A model generated the notes under the pieces. It saw only the letters and a program-made list of their open reading frames with translations, ran no database searches and was not told where the DNA came from. From NCBI GenBank assembly GCA_030765455.1, contig JAVCCM010000175.1:1-40730 (forward strand): 40,730 bases of DNA, in the 5' to 3' direction. The position numbers and the translations under genes were made by a program. Origin of the DNA: Candidatus Electryonea clarkiae (GTDB lineage Bacteria > Electryoneota > Electryoneia > Electryoneales > Electryoneaceae). Numbering within the stretch: the first letter of the stretch is position 1; each line of letters starts with the position of its first letter. This document shows positions 7,776-16,764 of this stretch, in pieces.

Positions 7776-10559
7776 TTGGCGAAAGCCAAAGTCCGAAAGT
7801 TGATTAAGGTTGCAAAAGAACTGAATCTTGCAATCTCTACTCTCTCAGCGGAGCTCGAAAAGGAAGGATTTGAAGTCACTAAAAAACAGATGACTCCAAT
7901 TCCTGACGATGTTTATGAAGGGCTGCTTAAAAGATTTGCTCCTGAGCTTTGGGCGAATATGCAGGCAGACCTTGCCCGGGAGGAAGTTGAGGAGAAAGAG
8001 CGCGAAGCAAGGGCTATTCGAAATGCCGATCTCCAAAAAATTCTGGATACCGGGGCTGCTGCTGCTGAGAAAAAACCACAACCAAGCGTCCGTCATTTAG
8101 AGCCTGGTGAAGTTATCCAGGCTGCAGATACTGCTGGTGATGTCGAGGTCCCTCATTTAACCGCTGACGTAATATTAAAACCTTCCAAAGCAAAGAAATC
8201 TGAAAAGAAAGAGACAATTAAGGAAGATAACGCTGAGGAAGCTGTAACGATAGAAGCTGTAACGATAGAGGAAGAAAAACCGGAACCACAAAAGAAGCAA
8301 AAGCCAAAACCGGTGGTACGTGAAGTCAGCGAAGAATTTCTTAAAACGCAAGCCGATAGCGAAAAAGGATGGAAAACAAAGAGGGCGAGCGTTCGAGGAG
8401 AAATAAGTAATGATGACATAAAAAAATTCCAGCCTCCATCCAAAACGGCTGTCAAAGAAGTAGTTGTTAAGCCGGTAAAAGCTGAAGAAGAAAAAGCTAA
8501 AGAAACCGGCGAAGAAGAGAAGAAAAGTAAGAGAAAGAGAAAGCGTAAACCAAAACGTGGGGCAGCGAAAGAAAGAGCCGGGCTGGAAGCCGAAGGTCCT
8601 AAAGTGATCAAGACAATTACAGAAGATGCTTCCGCTTCAAAACGTAAAAGGAAACGCGGTAAAAAGAAGAAAGTTGATGTTAAAGAAGTCGAGGCTTCTA
8701 TAAAGCAGACAATGGCTGCGATGGAAGATCACAGCAAGAAGAAGAAAAAACGCCGTGTATCGCCTGATGTCGGAATCCTTGATGAAGAAACCAATCTGCT
8801 TCAAATCACCGAATTTGTATCAACAACAGAGTTGGCGCAATTAATAGAGGTTCCCGTATCTGAATTAATCAGGGAATGCCTGCTCCTGGGACTTAGGGTA
8901 ACAATCAATCAACGTTTGGACAAGGATACTATCCAACTCCTGGCTGAAGAACACGATTACCAGGTTGAGTTTGTTGATCAGGTAGAGGAAGAAGATCTTC
9001 TGGAAGCGGAAGATATAACTGAGGAAGAAGGCGAACTTGTACCACGTGCCCCGGTAGTAACAATTATGGGACATGTTGATCATGGAAAGACTTCACTCCT
9101 TGATTACCTGAGAAGCAGTAGTATTATCGATGGTGAAGCCGGTGGAATTACACAACATATTGGCGCTTATAGAGTAATACATAATAATCGTGAAATTACT
9201 TTCCTTGACACACCAGGTCATGAGGCGTTTACCGCAATGCGTGCGCGAGGCGCACAAGTAACAGACATTGTAGTACTCGTTGTTGCGGCTGATGATCAGG
9301 TAATGCCTCAAACTATTGAAGCGATTGACCATGCCAGGGCAGCGAATGTTCCTATGGTGGTTGCGATAAATAAAATGGATAAAGAAGGCGCTGACGCCGA
9401 GAAGGTACGTCGCAAGTTATCCGAATATGACCTCATTGTTGAAGAATATGGCGGTGATGTTCAATCGGCGGAAATTTCAGCAAAAACTGGAATGGGTATT
9501 GACGACTTACTTGAAAAGATTCTTATCGCATCAGATATTCTTGAATTAAAAGCAGTTAAAGATTCCTCAGCCCGTGGAACAATCATTGAATCGCGCCTTG
9601 ATAAAGGGCGCGGCACAGTATGTACCATTCTTGTGCAAAGGGGTACTCTTCATGTTGGGAACGTTTTTGTCGCTGGACCACATTTAGGTAGAATTCGCGC
9701 CATGTTTGATGAGCATGGTAATAAACAGAAAGAGGTTAGTCCTGGTCAACCGATTGAAATTACAGGTATTGATAAAGCCCCGCATGTAGGTGATCCTTTT
9801 ATTGTTTATGCCGATGAAAAGGAAGCCAAAGAAGTTTCAACGAAAAGACAATTACAACTTCGTGAACAGGAGATGCGGCTTCGTGAAGGCTTCATCAAGG
9901 TCGATTTGTTAACCTCTATAGATGAACTGGGTAAACGATATCTTAATTTGATTATTAAAGGCGATGTAGATGGCTCTGTTGAAGCTATTGCAGACAGCTT
10001 GATGCGTCTTTCAATTAAAGACCTTGAAGTAAATATAATTCACCGGAGTGTAGGTCCGATCAATGAGTCTAACATCCTTCTTGCAAGCACCTCGCATGCA
10101 ATGATCATCGGTTTTAATATTCATCCGAATATTAAAGCTCGCGAGATGGCACAAAATGAAGGCGTTACCATCCAGACCTATCATGTTATTTATGAATTAA
10201 TTGATGACATCAAGGGTATTCTCAAGGGAATGCGGAAGCGCAGGTATGTTGATGAAGTGGTCGGAACAATAGAGGTAAGAAATACGTTTAAAATTTCCAA
10301 GATTGGAATGATTGCAGGTTGTTATGTTTTGAATGGCAAGATAGAGCGTACAAATCGTGTACGGGTATTGCGGGATTCGACACAGGTGTATCAGGGCAAT
10401 ATAGAGACCCTAAGACGGTTCAAAGATGATGCACGTGAAGTTTTACAGGGATTTGAATGCGGAATTAAAGTTGCTAATTTTAATGATATTAAGGTTGGAG
10501 ATATTCTCGAATCAGTTATTAAAGTCGAGCTGGAGGAAGAATTAGAGGTTGAGGCTTGA
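7776..10559 (+). CDS. infB: Translation initiation factor IF-2
   Basis: IF-2 is the GTPase that brings initiator tRNA to the ribosome. It has 927 residues and a TTG start with CCGGAGGAG upstream. Domains: IF2_N (about 1-55), a long Lys/Glu-rich low-complexity linker (about 65-330), a second IF2_N-like segment (about 345-405), and the G domain with P-loop GHVDHGKT (432-439), DTPGHEAF, NKMDK and SAKTG, then domains II-IV. The linker carries a perfect 15-bp tandem duplication (8238-8252 and 8253-8267) that duplicates EAVTI. The infB stop is reached just before the ylxP start. No ylxR gene lies between nusA and infB, unlike Firmicutes. Confidence 0.97.
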   Translation: MAKAKVRKLIKVAKELNLAISTLSAELEKEGFEVTKKQMTPIPDDVYEGLLKRFAPELWANMQADLAREEVEEKEREARAIRNADLQKILDTGAAAAEKKPQPSVRHLEPGEVIQAADTAGDVEVPHLTADVILKPSKAKKSEKKETIKEDNAEEAVTIEAVTIEEEKPEPQKKQKPKPVVREVSEEFLKTQADSEKGWKTKRASVRGEISNDDIKKFQPPSKTAVKEVVVKPVKAEEEKAKETGEEEKKSKRKRKRKPKRGAAKERAGLEAEGPKVIKTITEDASASKRKRKRGKKKKVDVKEVEASIKQTMAAMEDHSKKKKKRRVSPDVGILDEETNLLQITEFVSTTELAQLIEVPVSELIRECLLLGLRVTINQRLDKDTIQLLAEEHDYQVEFVDQVEEEDLLEAEDITEEEGELVPRAPVVTIMGHVDHGKTSLLDYLRSSSIIDGEAGGITQHIGAYRVIHNNREITFLDTPGHEAFTAMRARGAQVTDIVVLVVAADDQVMPQTIEAIDHARAANVPMVVAINKMDKEGADAEKVRRKLSEYDLIVEEYGGDVQSAEISAKTGMGIDDLLEKILIASDILELKAVKDSSARGTIIESRLDKGRGTVCTILVQRGTLHVGNVFVAGPHLGRIRAMFDEHGNKQKEVSPGQPIEITGIDKAPHVGDPFIVYADEKEAKEVSTKRQLQLREQEMRLREGFIKVDLLTSIDELGKRYLNLIIKGDVDGSVEAIADSLMRLSIKDLEVNIIHRSVGPINESNILLASTSHAMIIGFNIHPNIKAREMAQNEGVTIQTYHVIYELIDDIKGILKGMRKRRYVDEVVGTIEVRNTFKISKIGMIAGCYVLNGKIERTNRVRVLRDSTQVYQGNIETLRRFKDDAREVLQGFECGIKVANFNDIKVGDILESVIKVELEEELEVEA

Positions 10560-10560
10560 T

Positions 10561-10848
10561 TTGGCTGCCGCAATCGGATTGTTGGAACTCGATATATTAA
10601 TCCCCGGTTCATCGTCGCTGAAAGACAAAAGAAGAGTCATCCGATCAATCAAGGATAAGATAAGAGGGAAATTCAACGTCTCAATTGCAGAAGTAGGTTA
10701 CCAGGAATTACATGGAAGAACACATCTTGGGATAGTAACAATTAGCACGAGTCGCAAAGATGCAGAAGAGAGACTGCAAGCCCTGTTTAAAATTATTGAT
10801 TCAGAATTAAATACGCAAGTAATTGAGCATAAAACTATTTGGTTATAA
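10561..10848 (+). CDS. ylxP: YlxP-like DUF503 protein
   Basis: The protein of about 95 residues matches DUF503/YlxP, a small family almost always encoded between infB and rbfA and linked to ribosome assembly. Visible family features are the LELDILIPGSSSLKDKRRVIRSIKDKIRGKFNVSIAEV core and the GIVTIS strand. Two in-frame TTG starts are possible: 10549, which overlaps infB by 11 bases, and 10561, one base after the infB stop. The second matches the usual family N-terminus better. Either way, it is translationally coupled to infB. Confidence 0.85.
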   Translation: MAAAIGLLELDILIPGSSSLKDKRRVIRSIKDKIRGKFNVSIAEVGYQELHGRTHLGIVTISTSRKDAEERLQALFKIIDSELNTQVIEHKTIWL

Positions 10849-10931
10849 TGAATAACAGGTTATTCTCTAATTATAGGTTCAGTAATACTGAGCTGAGCTT
10901 TGGGGATAACCGGATATAATGATTTATATAG

Positions 10932-11345
10932 ATGAAAATTCCCAAGAGAAATCGTGCCTACAGAATAGGCGCTGAGCTGCAAAAAATTATCGGTAATTTT
11001 TTGCGATCTGAAGTTGAAACCTGGATTGCCGGATGTATGATAACGGTTCCCGAGATACGAGTTTCGGATGATCTGCGTCACGCTGGAATATACATTTCCA
11101 TCCTGATAAATCAGGATGGACAGGATGATTCACCGGTATCGGAGAATGATGTACAACGGGCGGTAGTACGATCACTACCAAGGATGAGAAAAGCTGTCGC
11201 CGAAAAAATACGGATAAAAAAAATGCCTGAGTTTCGCTTTTTCTGGGACGATACATTAAGTCGTTCAGACCGGATTGAGCAATTGTTGAATACTATTCAC
11301 AATTCCCAATCCTCCTACGATGAGGAAACCGGTGGGACTTCCTGA
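10932..11345 (+). CDS. rbfA: Ribosome-binding factor A
   Basis: RbfA is a KH-like 30S subunit assembly factor. The 137-residue product shows the family pattern: N-terminal RAYRIGAELQKIIGNFLRSEV, ITVPEIRVSDDLRHAGIYISIL in the middle, and the C-terminal RIKKMPEFRFFWDDTLSRSDRIEQLLNTI motif. No strong ribosome binding site precedes the ATG. Its last 26 bases overlap nrnA, which starts at 11320. Confidence 0.93.
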   Translation: MKIPKRNRAYRIGAELQKIIGNFLRSEVETWIAGCMITVPEIRVSDDLRHAGIYISILINQDGQDDSPVSENDVQRAVVRSLPRMRKAVAEKIRIKKMPEFRFFWDDTLSRSDRIEQLLNTIHNSQSSYDEETGGTS

Positions 11346-12291
11346 AATAAAAAAGGAACTTGCCGCTTCCGACAACTTTCTTGTTACATGTCATCTTAAT
11401 CCGGACGGAGATGCTTTAGCATCGCTGTTAGGGATGTGCTCTCTTCTCAAAGCTATGGGAAAACGAGCCGTGGCAATCTCTCCGGATCCTGTACCCAGGA
11501 GATATCTCTTCATTCCAGGAGCGGATGAAGTTATTCCGTTTCGTGACTCCGATGGTCAAGGACCATTTGATGCCGTTGTTTTCCTTGATGTCGGAGCTCA
11601 AGACCGTATCACAAAAGTTTCAGAATTCATCACAGACAAGATGAAAATTATAAATATTGATCATCATCCTTCAAATGATGGGTTCGGAGATGCAGCCTGG
11701 GTGGATGGCTCTTACAGCGCCACAGCAGAGATGCTTCATGAATTATTCCGAAGTCTGAAAATCGTTCCTGATGCAGATACCGCGCTTGCGCTGTATGTCG
11801 GCATTATAACTGATACAGGTCGTTTTCGATTTTCCAATACAAGTTCACGATGTCTCGCAACTGCTGCAGCGTTGGTAGAGTTGGGTGCAGATCCATCTTT
11901 GGCAGCAGAGAAGGTTTTTTATACAACACCGGCGATTGTAATCTCCACTCTTCGCAAATTCCTTTCAAGAGTTGAACAACATGAAGAGGGTAAGATTGTT
12001 TATTCCTATTTGAATCTTGATGAACTTGAAATAGATACGGAAGGTTTTATCGACAACATTTCAGGAATTCACGATGTGGTCATCAGCATCTTAATGCAAC
12101 AAGTTTCAGAGGATAAGTATAAATTCTCATTAAGAAGTAATGATGATGAAGTCGATGTTTCAGCAATCGCGAGTAAATATAATGGTGGAGGACACCATAA
12201 AGCTGCCGGTTGCAGGATAAAAGGAACGTTTGATGATGTTAAAGCAGAGATTTTAGACATTTGTACGAAAGCTCTTTACAACCAGGAATAA
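11320..12291 (+). CDS. nrnA: DHH/DHHA1 nanoRNase / pAp phosphatase
   Basis: The 323-residue product is a DHH-family phosphoesterase of the NrnA type, which degrades short RNA oligonucleotides and dephosphorylates 3'-phosphoadenosine 5'-phosphate. Visible motifs: HLNPDGDALAS (metal ligands), VFLDVG, DHH at 114-116 (IDHHPSNDGFG), YVGIITDTGRFRFSNT, and the DHHA1 signature GGGHHKAAGC (289-298). It overlaps rbfA by 26 bases and truB by 31 bases, so the three genes are translated as a coupled group. This is the usual rbfA-nrnA-truB order. Confidence 0.93.
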   Translation: MRKPVGLPEIKKELAASDNFLVTCHLNPDGDALASLLGMCSLLKAMGKRAVAISPDPVPRRYLFIPGADEVIPFRDSDGQGPFDAVVFLDVGAQDRITKVSEFITDKMKIINIDHHPSNDGFGDAAWVDGSYSATAEMLHELFRSLKIVPDADTALALYVGIITDTGRFRFSNTSSRCLATAAALVELGADPSLAAEKVFYTTPAIVISTLRKFLSRVEQHEEGKIVYSYLNLDELEIDTEGFIDNISGIHDVVISILMQQVSEDKYKFSLRSNDDEVDVSAIASKYNGGGHHKAAGCRIKGTFDDVKAEILDICTKALYNQE

Positions 12292-12968
12292 TTCCAATCT
12301 CAGGCGGTTGGTGGGTTTTAATCGATAAACCGGCTGGATTGACATCCTTTGATGTGGTTGCCGAAGTACGGAGGATTACCGGTCAGAAGAAAGTTGGACA
12401 TGCCGGTTCACTTGATCCCATGGCAACAGGATTGCTAGTAGTAGCAGTCGGGAAGGCAACTCGTCAGCTTGATCAGAACTTGAGTGGGGGCAAGGTATAT
12501 CAGGCAATCATTAGGTTAGGCGCAGGGAGTAGCACGTGGGATAGAGATGCAAAATGGTTACTCGAAATTAAGCCACCATTGTTTGGAGTTAAGCGGATTC
12601 ATGAGGAGTTGGAACTTATCTGTGAATCCGACATTCAAATGCCTCCAATGTTTGCAGCTTTAAAGAGATTTGGAAAACCATTGTACAGGCTTGCACATAA
12701 GAATAAATGGATTGAAAGAGAAAGTAGGCCGGTTAAAATTGAATCGATTGAATTGAATTCATTTGATGATAAAAGTGGTATGGTTGATATTTCAATTTCA
12801 GGAGGCGGAGGGGTTTACGTTCGCTCGATCGCAAGAGAGCTTGGAATAAGATTAGGAGTTCCGTCATTGTTGTCTGAATTGAGACGCACTGAAGTCGGAG
12901 CATTTAAGATAGATGATTCAGTTTCACTTGACCGGCTTCCTGAAATCTGGAGTGATGTGAAAGTATGA
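12261..12968 (+). CDS. truB: tRNA pseudouridine(55) synthase TruB
   Basis: TruB makes pseudouridine 55 in the T-loop of tRNAs. Motifs: LIDKPAGLTSFDVV, then KKVGHAGSLDPMATGLLVV with catalytic Asp52, RQLDQ, QMPPMFAALKRFGKPLYRLA, and GVYVRSIARELG. The start is uncertain. The only usual in-frame start is TTG at 12261, inside nrnA with a poor ribosome binding site. A rare ATT around 12291, behind CCAGGA, would give an N-terminus closer to the family. At about 235 residues it is on the short side because the C-terminal PUA-like part is reduced. It overlaps ribF by 4 bases (ATGA). Confidence 0.92.
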   Translation: MYESSLQPGIIPISGGWWVLIDKPAGLTSFDVVAEVRRITGQKKVGHAGSLDPMATGLLVVAVGKATRQLDQNLSGGKVYQAIIRLGAGSSTWDRDAKWLLEIKPPLFGVKRIHEELELICESDIQMPPMFAALKRFGKPLYRLAHKNKWIERESRPVKIESIELNSFDDKSGMVDISISGGGGVYVRSIARELGIRLGVPSLLSELRRTEVGAFKIDDSVSLDRLPEIWSDVKV

Positions 12969-13906
12969 AGGTAATTCATCTCGGCAGGGATAGTTTTGAA
13001 AAAGATGCCAATGCTGTAGTCACTATCGGTACTTTCGATGGTGTACACCTTGGGCATCGCAGCATTTTTGACCGGCTTCAAGCTGCAAGTTCAAAAACAG
13101 ACGGTCAATCAACGGTCTTGACTTTTGATCTGCATCCACAACATGTGCTTGGCAACCGGTTACCTGTCATCTCGATTCTGACTCCGCTTGAGGAAAAGAT
13201 TCGAAAGCTTGAATCGATTGGAATTGACAGGGTGGTAATTTTACCATTTGATAAAGAATTCGCCAATCTAAGTGCATTGGAATTTTTGGAAGATATTTTA
13301 GTTAGAAAAATCGGGCTGAAATGCCTTGTCGTTGGTTTTAACCATTCGTTCGGAAGGAACAGAGAAGGCAATATTGATTTTCTTCATGAAAAATCTGGAG
13401 AATTTGGCTTTGACCTGGACGTGGTTGATGCTGAAACGATCTCAGGAATTGCAATCAGCAGCACAAAAATTAGAAAAGCATTGAACGAAGGTCATCTCGA
13501 ACTTGCCAACCGGTACCTTGGTTCAATATACAGGTTGGCGGGAGAGGTAGTGAGAGGGAATAGTCGTGGAAAATCGTTAGGTTATCCAACGGCAAACATT
13601 CGTTTGTTTGATTCGGATCAGCTTATTCCTGCTGAAGGTGTATATGCAATCCGAATCCTTGTTGAAAGCAGAGAATATTCTGGAGTCGGCTCGATAGGCA
13701 GGAGTGAAACATTTGGAAATAATCCATTGCAAATTGAAGCACATCTTTTTGATTTCGATGGTGATTTATACGGTAAAAAACTAATAATAGAATTAATTAG
13801 CTTTCTTCGCCCACAAAAGAAATTTGGAGGAGTCGAAGAGTTGATTCAGCAGATGGACAGGGATAAGGTAGCGGCAAAAAGAGTAGCTCAAACAATTGAA
13901 GACTGA
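12965..13906 (+). CDS. ribF: Bifunctional riboflavin kinase / FAD synthetase
   Basis: RibF phosphorylates riboflavin to FMN and adenylates FMN to FAD. The 313-residue product has an N-terminal nucleotidyltransferase domain (GTFDGVHLGHRSI; VVGFNHSFGRNREG; ISSTKIRKAL) and a C-terminal riboflavin kinase domain beginning GEVVRGNSRGKSLGYPTANI and continuing AEGVYAIRI, with RPQKKFGGVEELIQQMDRD at the end. The ATG overlaps the truB stop (ATGA at 12965-12968). ribF next to truB and rpsO is a common bacterial arrangement. Confidence 0.95.
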   Translation: MKVIHLGRDSFEKDANAVVTIGTFDGVHLGHRSIFDRLQAASSKTDGQSTVLTFDLHPQHVLGNRLPVISILTPLEEKIRKLESIGIDRVVILPFDKEFANLSALEFLEDILVRKIGLKCLVVGFNHSFGRNREGNIDFLHEKSGEFGFDLDVVDAETISGIAISSTKIRKALNEGHLELANRYLGSIYRLAGEVVRGNSRGKSLGYPTANIRLFDSDQLIPAEGVYAIRILVESREYSGVGSIGRSETFGNNPLQIEAHLFDFDGDLYGKKLIIELISFLRPQKKFGGVEELIQQMDRDKVAAKRVAQTIED

Positions 13907-13993
13907 AGATTAAATGATGGTTCATCCATTATATGTATAGATATTCGGCAGCGAAAACATTTTAATACTAAATAGTTAAAGAGGAGATTCAAA

Positions 13994-14263
13994 ATGCCTT
14001 TGACAAAAGAAGCGAAGGCGGAAATTGTAAGCAAATTCGGCAGCAACGAGCGGGATACCGGGCGTACTGATGTTCAGATAGCCTTGCTGACCGCTCGCAT
14101 CAAAGAACTAACAGATCATTTCCGTGCTCACACAGAAGACCATCATTCCCGTCGGGGATTATTACAAATGGTAGGAAAGCGTCGTCGTTTACTTGATTAT
14201 TTAAAGAAAAACGATGTCACAAAGTATCGTGAATTGATTAAAGAACTTGGAATTCGCCGATAA
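13994..14263 (+). CDS. rpsO: 30S ribosomal protein S15
   Basis: S15 binds 16S rRNA at the central domain junction early in 30S assembly. The 89 residues match the family over full length: FGSNERDTGRTDVQIALLTARIKELTDHF, then the conserved HSRRGLLQMVGKRRRLLDYLKKND and YRELIKELGIRR. The start at 13994 has AGAGGAGA upstream. The 87-base gap after ribF may hold its own promoter, and S15 often represses its own translation through the leader; no specific structure was identified here. Confidence 0.97.
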   Translation: MPLTKEAKAEIVSKFGSNERDTGRTDVQIALLTARIKELTDHFRAHTEDHHSRRGLLQMVGKRRRLLDYLKKNDVTKYRELIKELGIRR

Positions 14264-14311
14264 CATATTGCTTTGTTCAAAGTAATAAATGTTATGGCAT
14301 ATGGAGGAAAG

Positions 14312-16480
14312 ATGGTAATAAAGAAGGAAATGGAATGGGGTGGAAGAACTCTCTCCATTGAAGTAGGAAAAGTGGCGAAACAGGCTGATGGCGCAGCGTG
14401 GGTGCAATACGCTGATACGATTGTACTCGCAACAGTAGTTTCTGAGCGGAAAAGAGGTGATAATACAGACTTTTTCCCATTGACGGTAGATTATCGGGAG
14501 AAAATGTATGCCGGTGGAAGAATTCCCGGCGGTTTTTTTAAAAGAGAAGCGAGACCGCATGAAAAGGAAGTTCTAACTGCTCGTCTCACTGATCGCCCTT
14601 TACGCCCTTTGTTTCCTAAAGGTTATTTTTATGAAACGCAAGTATTAATATCTGTTATTTCTCATGACGGCGAAAATGAGGCAGATATTCTTGGAGCGAT
14701 TGGAGCTTCAACTGCACTGGTCACATCTGATATTCCCTTCGCCGAGCCTGTCGCATCTGTAAAAGTTGGAAGAATTAAGGGTGAATTTGTACTCAATCCC
14801 ACAATCCCGCAAACGGAAGAGACAGATCTGGACATCCTCATTGCAGGCACAAAAGATGCAATCACGATGGTTGAAGGAGAGGGTGATGGTATTGATGAGT
14901 CGGTTTTCATGGATGCACTTGAATTCGGACACGAAGCAATTAAGCAGGTTGTCGAGCTTCAGGAAACTATCGCAAAGGAAATTGGCATAGCCAAGAGAGA
15001 ATGGGATCCTTTAGTAGTGACAGATGAAATCGCTGCAGCGGTCAAAAAGTCGGCGGAATCCCGGATTAGTGAGATCATTGTCATCCAGGATAAAAAAGAG
15101 CGCAAGACAGCCCAGAAAGAACTCAAAGAAGAGCTTAAAGAGAAGTTTGCAGAAGAGTTCCCTGAACAGGAAAAGCTGATTGTATGGGCATTGGAAGCTG
15201 AGATAAAAGATGCAATGCGCAAAATGGTGCTGGAAAAGAAGGTCAGGCTTGATGGGCGGGACAGCAAGGAAATCCGCCAGATAACCGCTGAAGTTGGATT
15301 GTTGCCACGAGCTCATGGATCAAGTTTATTCACGCGTGGGCAGACCCAGGCATTAGGAACCTGTACGCTTGGCGCTAAAATGGATGAGCAGAGAATCGAT
15401 GACCTTGAAGGGAATTACTGGAAAACATTTATGCTTCATTATAATTTCCCTCCATTCTGCACCGGTGAAGTTAAACGTTTCCTTGGTACCGGCAGGAGAG
15501 AACAGGGACATGGTCACCTGGCAGAAAGATCAATCAAATCTTTATTGCCCCAATGGGAAACATTTCCTTATACCGTTAGAATTGTAAGTGAAATTCTTGA
15601 ATCGAATGGATCATCTTCCATGGCTTCAGTTTGTGCAGCCTCCCTCGCCGCTATGGATGCTGGAGTTCCATTGAAGAGTGCCGTTGCTGGAATTGCAATG
15701 GGCTTGATCAAGGAAGGTGATGATTATGCAATCCTGTCAGATATCCTTGGGGATGAAGATCATCTCGGTGATATGGATTTCAAAGTAGCTGGATCGAAGG
15801 ATGGTATTACCGCTTTTCAGATGGACATAAAGGTTAAAGGACTGCCAAAACAGATTATGGCAGAAGCATTGGCTCAAGCTAAGGAAGGCAGGGAACATAT
15901 TCTTGGAATTATGAATCAGTGTATGGATACATCTCGTGAAACTGTATCCCCCTTCGCTCCCAGGATATCTCATGTTCAAGTAGCACCCGAATCCATCGGT
16001 ATAATTATCGGACCGGGTGGACGTCAAATTCGAAAATTGCAGGAGGATTACAGTGTCTCCATTGATATCGATGATGACGGTAATGTCTGCATTTCATCAA
16101 GTACCGATGAAGATACTGCAAATGTAATAAAACTGATCAAGATGATGACAACTGAACCAGAAGTAGGTTCTACCTGGGATGCTAAAGTTGTTAAAATCAT
16201 GGATTTTGGTGCTTTTGTGGAATTATTCCCCGGTAAAGAAGGACTGGTTCATATATCTGAGCTCGAGTGGAGACGTGTCGATAAAGTTGAAGATGTTCTC
16301 AAGATGGGTGATCCTGTCCAGGTGAAATTAATCGGCATTAATGATCAGGGAAAACTTGATCTGTCTCGCAAAGCCTTACTTCCCAAACCGGAGGGTTACG
16401 TTGAGCGCCCACCTCGCAAGCCTTCGGGTGGAGGTGGAGGAAACCGCTTTAATAAGGGTAATAGAGGCCCAAGGCGTTAG
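14312..16480 (+). CDS. pnp: Polyribonucleotide nucleotidyltransferase (PNPase)
   Basis: PNPase is the phosphate-dependent 3'-to-5' exoribonuclease of the RNA degradosome. The ATG at 14312 is chosen over an upstream TTG (14273) because GGAGGA directly precedes it and MVIKKEMEWGGRTLSIE matches the family start. At about 722 residues it is full length: two RNase PH-like domains (LTARLTDRPLRPLFPKGY; REQGHGHLAERS; SDILGDEDHLGDMDFKVAG), a KH domain (IGIIIGPGGRQIRKLQ) and an S1 domain (WDAKVVKIMDFGAFVELFPGKEGLVHISEL). It ends in a basic Gly-rich tail. It follows rpsO as in many bacteria and ends the operon. Confidence 0.97.
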   Translation: MVIKKEMEWGGRTLSIEVGKVAKQADGAAWVQYADTIVLATVVSERKRGDNTDFFPLTVDYREKMYAGGRIPGGFFKREARPHEKEVLTARLTDRPLRPLFPKGYFYETQVLISVISHDGENEADILGAIGASTALVTSDIPFAEPVASVKVGRIKGEFVLNPTIPQTEETDLDILIAGTKDAITMVEGEGDGIDESVFMDALEFGHEAIKQVVELQETIAKEIGIAKREWDPLVVTDEIAAAVKKSAESRISEIIVIQDKKERKTAQKELKEELKEKFAEEFPEQEKLIVWALEAEIKDAMRKMVLEKKVRLDGRDSKEIRQITAEVGLLPRAHGSSLFTRGQTQALGTCTLGAKMDEQRIDDLEGNYWKTFMLHYNFPPFCTGEVKRFLGTGRREQGHGHLAERSIKSLLPQWETFPYTVRIVSEILESNGSSSMASVCAASLAAMDAGVPLKSAVAGIAMGLIKEGDDYAILSDILGDEDHLGDMDFKVAGSKDGITAFQMDIKVKGLPKQIMAEALAQAKEGREHILGIMNQCMDTSRETVSPFAPRISHVQVAPESIGIIIGPGGRQIRKLQEDYSVSIDIDDDGNVCISSSTDEDTANVIKLIKMMTTEPEVGSTWDAKVVKIMDFGAFVELFPGKEGLVHISELEWRRVDKVEDVLKMGDPVQVKLIGINDQGKLDLSRKALLPKPEGYVERPPRKPSGGGGGNRFNKGNRGPRR

Positions 16481-16504
16481 TGCATTGTTTCTAAATATAA
16501 GATT

Positions 16505-16541
16505 AGTAGCTCCCTTTCGAAGAGAGGGAGTTACTTTTTTA
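16505..16541 (+). terminator. Intrinsic terminator behind pnp
   Basis: AGTAGCTCCCT (16505-16515) pairs with AGGGAGTTACT (16525-16535) with a single G-T pair and a loop of 9 bases, followed by six T residues (16535-16540). It starts 25 bases after the pnp stop and closes the rimP-to-pnp operon. Confidence 0.85.
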
Positions 16542-16596
16542 ACTATTAGTTTGTTAGAATCAGGGTATTGGCGTATTGTTAAAATTGTATAGTAGT

Positions 16597-16682
16597 AAAT
16601 CCCTTTCGTCGAAAGGGATTTCAGTTGAACAGAGTGAATCTTTTCCGTTTACTTCTCAGATCCCAATCACCGAAAGGGATCT
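16597..16682. repeat. Two further hairpins of the same TCCCTTTCG family
   Basis: AAATCCCTTTC (16597-16607) pairs perfectly with GAAAGGGATTT (16611-16621) around a 3-base loop. AGATCCC (16658-16664) pairs with GGGATCT (16676-16682). Both share the TCCCTTTCG / CGAAAGGGA core with the terminator at 16505. They fill the 284-base gap between pnp and the M16 peptidase gene, which holds no ORF. Confidence 0.6.
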
Positions 16683-16764
16683 ACTGGTCAACTCATCAAG
16701 AGTTAATTGATAAAATCCAAATTCGGATTATAGAGTATTTTACAGGAAAAGAGATTTACATCGC

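Noticed and set aside
8153..8611. 152-codon minus-strand ORF
   Set aside because: Mirror of the Lys/Glu-rich infB linker; Ser/Phe-rich low-complexity translation.
7776..10559. Lys/Glu-rich segment of infB as a horizontally acquired insertion
   Set aside because: Such charged linkers are normal between the N-terminal and GTPase parts of IF-2; no boundary repeats are seen.
14201..14560. 119-codon minus-strand ORF over the rpsO/pnp junction
   Set aside because: Antisense to rpsO and pnp, both certain genes; no supporting ribosome binding site.
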